The notes below the pieces were generated by a model that searched no databases, was not told where the DNA came from, and was given only the letters and a program-made list of their open reading frames with translations. A stretch of 23,422 bases of DNA from a virus. Position 1 is the first letter of the stretch, and every line of letters begins with the position of its first letter. The stretch covers positions 1 through 23,422 of the IMG/VR virus record IMGVR_UViG_3300030617_000051; one strand, 5' to 3'. This document shows, piece after piece, positions 19,796 through 23,422 of the stretch. The position numbers were made by a program, and so were the translations under genes.

Positions 19796-20661
19796 CAGAC
19801 AGCACTTCCCTTCAGGGCAGACAGGAGATTGGCGACCATGGCCGCATAGCCGGCCTCAACAGCCGCAGTGATCTGAGCGGCGGACGGACCGCCAATGGAT
19901 GCAATGGTGGCGAGATCGGCCTTGATGGCTGCGGTCTGCGCGTCGCGCTCATAATCGACGTACGCCATGACGCCACCAGGCGTCATGGCCTTCTTAGTGG
20001 CAACGTTCGTCATCTGGAAATTCCAGACAGCGGCAGCGATGTTCTTGAGGTCGTCGGCATCGAGAGTGGCCAAGACATCCTCCTTCGGTCGTGGGTACTG
20101 CCCATAGTCGGCAGTCTGGGCATAGTCGTAATCGGCAGAGCCGCTGAACAGCGTTCCCTCTTGACGGATATTGGCGTGAGCACTCCACTTGCCATCCGAC
20201 CAGGCCATGGTCTGCCAGAAGAAAGATGCTGTGGCTGGCGAAGCCGCCACGCTCTCAACCGCGTAGTAGCCACCGTAGAATCCGGATCGGCTAATGCCGA
20301 TCACAGAATTCACGCCATCCATGTACTGATTGATTGTGTGGAACCGCGATCCGCTCGCATCGAAGTCACAGGCGAAATAGATGACCGTGTCATCGGGAAG
20401 GCCAACCGCCTTCCGCTGTGCATCGGCAGTCTGGGCATCGGCCACGCCAGCGGCATAGCCGCCAAGCATTCGATTCGCAGCGCCTTCCCAGACCACGATG
20501 ATATCCAGGCCGTGAGCCTGATAGTCGGTGACCTCGGACGCGGTAATGTTCTTGGTGGAATCAGGACTCAGATATCGGGCCACAAAGTGGGCGCCAGACG
20601 CCAGGATCTGACTTGTATCAGGCCGTGCCCAAGCGATATCGATTCCCATCACGTCAGTCAA
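19795..20661 (-). CDS. Endolysin with DUF1906 glycoside-hydrolase-like domain
   Basis: 288 residues; TTG 20661 has GGAGG four bases upstream on the minus strand. Residues 1-190 match the DUF1906/Rv2525c-like TIM-barrel: MGIDIAWARPD, HFVARYLSPDSTKNI, IIVVWEGAANRMLGGYAAG, VIYFACDFDASGS and GFYGGYYAVE. These domains are used by actinophages to cut peptidoglycan glycans. The C-terminal 90 residues (DLKNIAAAVWNF...AQITAAVEAGYAAMVANLLS) form a separate helical part that may bind the wall or multimerise. There is no signal peptide, so release needs a holin, likely one of the two genes downstream. Confidence 0.88.
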   Translation of the reverse strand: MTDVMGIDIAWARPDTSQILASGAHFVARYLSPDSTKNITASEVTDYQAHGLDIIVVWEGAANRMLGGYAAGVADAQTADAQRKAVGLPDDTVIYFACDFDASGSRFHTINQYMDGVNSVIGISRSGFYGGYYAVESVAASPATASFFWQTMAWSDGKWSAHANIRQEGTLFSGSADYDYAQTADYGQYPRPKEDVLATLDADDLKNIAAAVWNFQMTNVATKKAMTPGGVMAYVDYERDAQTAAIKADLATIASIGGPSAAQITAAVEAGYAAMVANLLSALKGSAV

Positions 20662-20670
20662 GGTGCCTCC

Positions 20671-21312
20671 TTACACGGTCTGGTAGGTCATCTGAATCCG
20701 CATGTACGACGTCGCGGACGTCCACGTATATCCGCTGCCAGAGCCAACGGCAACGTAGCTCTGTGAAGAGCTGAGCGCCATTACGCTAGCAAAGGTGGCT
20801 GCTGATCCCACATCGGAAAGCAGCGGATGCCATACGGCACTTGCATCACGGAATTTCCCTGTGCCCTGCCAGCCCATATCTCCAGACACAGTGGCCGATT
20901 GGATGGGCAGAGACACATTGATGGATCCAGTACCGAGAGTAGATCCAGTGCCCCACTCAAGATCGGCAGTAACGAAACACGTCTTACCGACTTGCGCATA
21001 GAGGCCCCGGGCCACAGAGGCGCCGAGAGCCGACAGTCCAGACCACGTAGGCGTGTATGGCTGCCAGGCGCCAAGCGTGATGTTATTCCAGGCTGTTCCG
21101 TCCCATTGCTGATAGCAATCCAGATCGTAGCGATAACACATGTCGCCTGTCGCAGGAGACGGATTCGCGGCAGTCTGAGCGATTGAAGAAGTGTACTTCG
21201 GAATCACTATGCCATCGAGGTCAGTGGCCAACGTCTGGAGGGACGCCGGCACATTCGGTGAATCGGCCAGCGATGGATAGGTCAGTCCGGACTTGGGTGT
21301 GCTTGCAGACAT
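20671..21312 (-). CDS. Minor tail/tail-fibre-like protein (213 aa)
   Basis: ATG 21312 has GAGAGGAG upstream on the minus strand. The first part (TPKSGLTYPSLADSPNVPAS, then LQTLATDLDGIVIPKYTS) is typical of actinophage tail-end proteins in which a 'tyPs..dspnv...l..la.dld' segment leads into repeat-like beta strands. The rest is Ser/Gly/Thr-rich beta sequence (WQPYTPTWSGLSALGASVAR, SLPIQSATVSGDMGW) with a jelly-roll-like end. It is probably a receptor-binding or fibre tip protein at the distal end of the tail. Host specificity cannot be read from it. Confidence 0.75.
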   Translation of the reverse strand: MSASTPKSGLTYPSLADSPNVPASLQTLATDLDGIVIPKYTSSIAQTAANPSPATGDMCYRYDLDCYQQWDGTAWNNITLGAWQPYTPTWSGLSALGASVARGLYAQVGKTCFVTADLEWGTGSTLGTGSINVSLPIQSATVSGDMGWQGTGKFRDASAVWHPLLSDVGSAATFASVMALSSSQSYVAVGSGSGYTWTSATSYMRIQMTYQTV

Positions 21313-21323
21313 TCAATCTCCTC

Positions 21324-21629
21324 TCAAGATCCAGCCAGAGTGATATCCCCGAGCTGAATACCGAGGATGATGAAAGATCCGCCAAGGGATCCGATCAGTA
21401 GAACTGTTCCCGCCGATGGCGCCGTGGACCAGGCGCTACTCAATCGCGGCACCCATCGGAAAGTTTCTGATCCGATCGTCACCTGTGACAGATTCGCGTC
21501 AGCAGTCTCGGACGCGACAAAGAGTGCCTTGTAACATTTCATCGCCGTACCAAGACCAGCAGCACCAGGAGACTTTTTGGGTGAGGCAGCCACGGAGTTT
21601 GCGAGACGTCTCACAGAATTGACTGACAT
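21324..21629 (-). CDS. Small tail-region protein (101 aa)
   Basis: ATG 21629 overlaps the stop of the upstream tail gene and has GGGAGG six bases before it; a GTG three bases earlier is less well spaced. The product (MSVNSVRRLANSVAASPKKS...) has a short basic N-terminus, then strands (ADANLSQVTIGSETFRWVPR, GTVLLIGSLGGSFIILG) suggesting a small OB-like or barrel domain. Its position between hub and fibre genes suggests a tail-tip component. Family not recognised. Confidence 0.7.
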   Translation of the reverse strand: MSVNSVRRLANSVAASPKKSPGAAGLGTAMKCYKALFVASETADANLSQVTIGSETFRWVPRLSSAWSTAPSAGTVLLIGSLGGSFIILGIQLGDITLAGS

Positions 21630-22819
21630 CACGTGCCTCCCGACAGTTGATAAGTGAGGGTCCTTGTGGTGCCGGTGAACTGCTCGCCAGGTCCCAAAGG
21701 AATCGTGAAGGTGTCCAGCAAGTGCAATTCGGTCTTGCCGTCCGGATAGACGACCAGAACGATATCTCCGGCCTCAAGAGCTGGATTGGGGCACACTGTG
21801 AAAGATAGCGATCGGGCCAGTCCAAGGAAGTTCTGGAGCTGCGCCTCAGCCGCTACTGCGGCATCTGCAATCGTTGTGATCAGGCTGTTGGTGTAGCGGT
21901 AAGTGCTGGCACCGAACGGCCCCTGGGGATTGCCCGTAGCAGACGGACCGTAATACGTAGGACTCCGTGGATCCGTGTCACACGCATAGCCAACCGGGGG
22001 CGGTCCAGATCCAGTTGAGGATCCGTAGCACGACACTGCGTTGTAGACGCCGGACCGGCTGACAGTCCTCTGTGCCTGCACCAGGACGCCAGTGGATGAT
22101 CCTCCGGCCGCGATAGCAGCCGGCGTGCTGGCGTCCATTACCCACACCGCCGCACTGGTCGGCGTGGACTGACTCAGTGATGGAATCGGAACGTATTGGG
22201 CAATACCGTTGGCATCGAAGTAGCACTCTGCGTTCAGGAATCCTGCAATGGTGCTGACTGCATCCCATCGGTCGGTATCGAAAGTCGTGCCTCCAGGAGT
22301 TGTTCCGTCACCAAGACCAGGCGCGAACTTCACTGCTGCATACGGGACGACGTCCTGAATCAGGCGCGTTCCCACAGAGACAACGTCCTGTCCGGACCTG
22401 TCGATCGGATCCAGGAAGCTGGCCTCGATGACCGCTTGAGAGCGGTCGAAGAAATCCACGATGGGCAATCCACCATTGGACTGCCCGGGGGCAGTCTCCT
22501 CATAAACGTCTTCGATCCTGAACCAGCCGAGACTGATCATCTCGGTCGTTCCATCGGGAAAGGTGATGCCCTGTTTGATATTCAGCTCGGCGCCATACGG
22601 GGCCAAAGCAGAGTTCGCGAAGGTGGGGAAAAAAGTCGGGTCACCGATCGTGCATGTTCCCGAGCGTCGGGTCTTCGACGTCCGATCGACCGTGATCGTG
22701 CCATCCACGATCGGCACACCAGCAACGACAAGCGCTTGGTTGTACCAGACGTCTACGGTCGTAATGGTGACGTGAGAGCCCCTGAGGGCCGTCAGGAAGC
22801 GGTCGGATACTGGCAGCAT
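21629..22819 (-). CDS. DUF5047-like tail protein (hub/minor tail)
   Basis: 396 residues from ATG 22819, overlapping the upstream stop (a TTG three bases earlier is also possible). The start MLPVSDRFLTALRGSHVTIT is the typical DUF5047 opening, followed by GTITVDRTSKTRRSGTCTIG and GAELNIKQGI. The rest is strand-rich with Asp and Gly loops (DPIDRSGQDVVSVGTRLIQD, CYFDANGIAQYVP) and ends AGDIVLVVYPDGKTELHLLD. In siphoviruses of actinobacteria this family lies between the distal tail protein and the fibres and is thought to form part of the tail-tip hub. Confidence 0.82.
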   Translation of the reverse strand: MLPVSDRFLTALRGSHVTITTVDVWYNQALVVAGVPIVDGTITVDRTSKTRRSGTCTIGDPTFFPTFANSALAPYGAELNIKQGITFPDGTTEMISLGWFRIEDVYEETAPGQSNGGLPIVDFFDRSQAVIEASFLDPIDRSGQDVVSVGTRLIQDVVPYAAVKFAPGLGDGTTPGGTTFDTDRWDAVSTIAGFLNAECYFDANGIAQYVPIPSLSQSTPTSAAVWVMDASTPAAIAAGGSSTGVLVQAQRTVSRSGVYNAVSCYGSSTGSGPPPVGYACDTDPRSPTYYGPSATGNPQGPFGASTYRYTNSLITTIADAAVAAEAQLQNFLGLARSLSFTVCPNPALEAGDIVLVVYPDGKTELHLLDTFTIPLGPGEQFTGTTRTLTYQLSGGT

Positions 22820-23421
22820 CAAATACCACCGGGGCCCGTGCCGTAGGCTTCGTCAAGAACGCTCAGGTAGGTTGCACGGTCATCAAGCAGGTTCTGGTAA
22901 GTCCCGAAGTTCGTCACCAGCAGATAAGAGTTGCCGGGGATCGATGTAAGAGCGCCGGAAGGCGAATCGACCTCGGTGAAATCGATCTGCCAAATACGAG
23001 TCAGGTCAGACGACGTCTGCGCCGGCCGCTGTTCTGTGACGTCACCAGCGATGAAATACATGTCGGCGAAGTAGTCATCAGGTGTAGCCTGAAAGAACAG
23101 GGTAGTTCCAGGCTGGAGAAGACCCAGGATCGACTGATAGTCGGTCGTGCCAATCGTCATCAGACTCAGCGTGCCTGTACGTCCGGTAAGGACGTCCGAG
23201 ACAACCACCGGATTCGATCTGCCAACCACGGGATAGACCTGCTGACGAGACGGACGCTTGACGTCCGACAGAGTCTGAATGGTGACCTGAGTATTCAGAG
23301 CCGACTGGGACAAGTTTTTGAGCCAGCCGACACTACTCGACACAGGGATCGTCACTGCTGGCGAGACGATCTGATATGTGGTTGTGGTGCCATCAGGCTT
23401 CGGCTGTTCCACGATCACCGC
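22819..23421 (-). CDS. Minor tail protein, 5' end outside the window (partial)
   Basis: Reading right to left, the frame is open through the window edge; GTG at 23418 is possible but has no room for a visible ribosome-binding site, so the gene probably starts beyond the window. The visible 199 residues are strand-rich (VSSSVGWLKNLSQSALNTQV, YPVVGRSNPVVVSDVLTGRT, IWQIDFTEVDSPSG), resembling distal tail or Dit-like proteins that precede DUF5047 hubs. The stop overlaps the next gene's ATG. Confidence 0.75.
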   Translation of the reverse strand, partial: AVIVEQPKPDGTTTTYQIVSPAVTIPVSSSVGWLKNLSQSALNTQVTIQTLSDVKRPSRQQVYPVVGRSNPVVVSDVLTGRTGTLSLMTIGTTDYQSILGLLQPGTTLFFQATPDDYFADMYFIAGDVTEQRPAQTSSDLTRIWQIDFTEVDSPSGALTSIPGNSYLLVTNFGTYQNLLDDRATYLSVLDEAYGTGPGGI

Positions 23422-23422
23422 A

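Noticed and set aside
20161-20766. 201-codon plus-strand frame opposite the endolysin
   Set aside because: The minus strand encodes a clear DUF1906 enzyme; the plus frame has no site or motif.
22196-22846. 216-codon plus-strand frame opposite the tail hub gene
   Set aside because: The minus strand has the DUF5047-like protein with coupled neighbours; the plus frame is antisense.

Overview
The window reads as part of a temperate actinobacteriophage genome or prophage, most likely from a Streptomyces-type host. Four things point there: a large serine integrase, a compact early replication region, siphovirus tail and lysis genes on the opposite strand, and a three-gene regulatory module (XRE repressor, DUF397 protein, anti-sigma-like ATPase) typical of Streptomyces chromosomes. 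Gene content, two convergent arms and repeated one-way 'stoperator'-like sites fit the R4-like Streptomyces phages, which are known to share ancestry and repressor-stoperator regulation with cluster A mycobacteriophages. By eye the GC content is well below that of a Streptomyces chromosome. There are no tRNA, rRNA, CRISPR or IS elements that I can support.

Layout. Positions 1-17231 are a plus-strand early arm of tightly packed genes, many joined by ATGA, GTGA, TTGA or TGATG overlaps. In order it holds: a DnaE-like polymerase lacking the usual C-terminal domains (76-2907); small genes, a ParB-like protein and a probable sliding-clamp-like protein (3062-4504); the integrase (5115-7127), which carries an unusual C-terminal IS5-transposase-like DUF4096 domain; an HTH protein that is the best immunity-repressor candidate (7301-7819); a RecB/Cas4-like nuclease (8306-9112); a DnaB/RecA-like ATPase (9718-10521); endonuclease VII (10969-11409); a primase split between two reading frames (12357-13269); a metallophosphoesterase (14002-14763); a sigma-like protein (15116-15724); a SLOG/DUF2493 protein (16269-16673); and many small unknown genes.

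Seven copies of a 13-bp sequence, TTGACGCTTGACA or a one-base variant, lie between these genes, all in the same orientation. Four are followed by a hairpin and a -10-like hexamer at promoter spacing. Three abut a Shine-Dalgarno sequence and cannot drive the next gene, so they look like repressor-binding stoperators.

Positions 17232-19185 separate the two arms and hold the WhiJ-like regulatory cassette. It is bounded by two near-identical terminators in inverted orientation, and its ATPase gene has the only in-frame TTA (bldA-dependent) codon I found. Positions 19186-23422 are minus-strand late genes, read right to left: two tail proteins (the first cut by the window edge), a small tail-region protein, a possible tail-fibre or receptor-binding protein, a DUF1906 endolysin, a small coiled-coil protein and a holin-like membrane protein.

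How they fit together: the early arm supplies a phage replisome (polymerase, clamp-like protein, helicase-like ATPase, primase) and recombination nucleases. The integrase and HTH protein govern lysogeny, with the repeated 13-bp sites as likely repressor targets. The central cassette is probably cargo that acts on host development or on prophage state.
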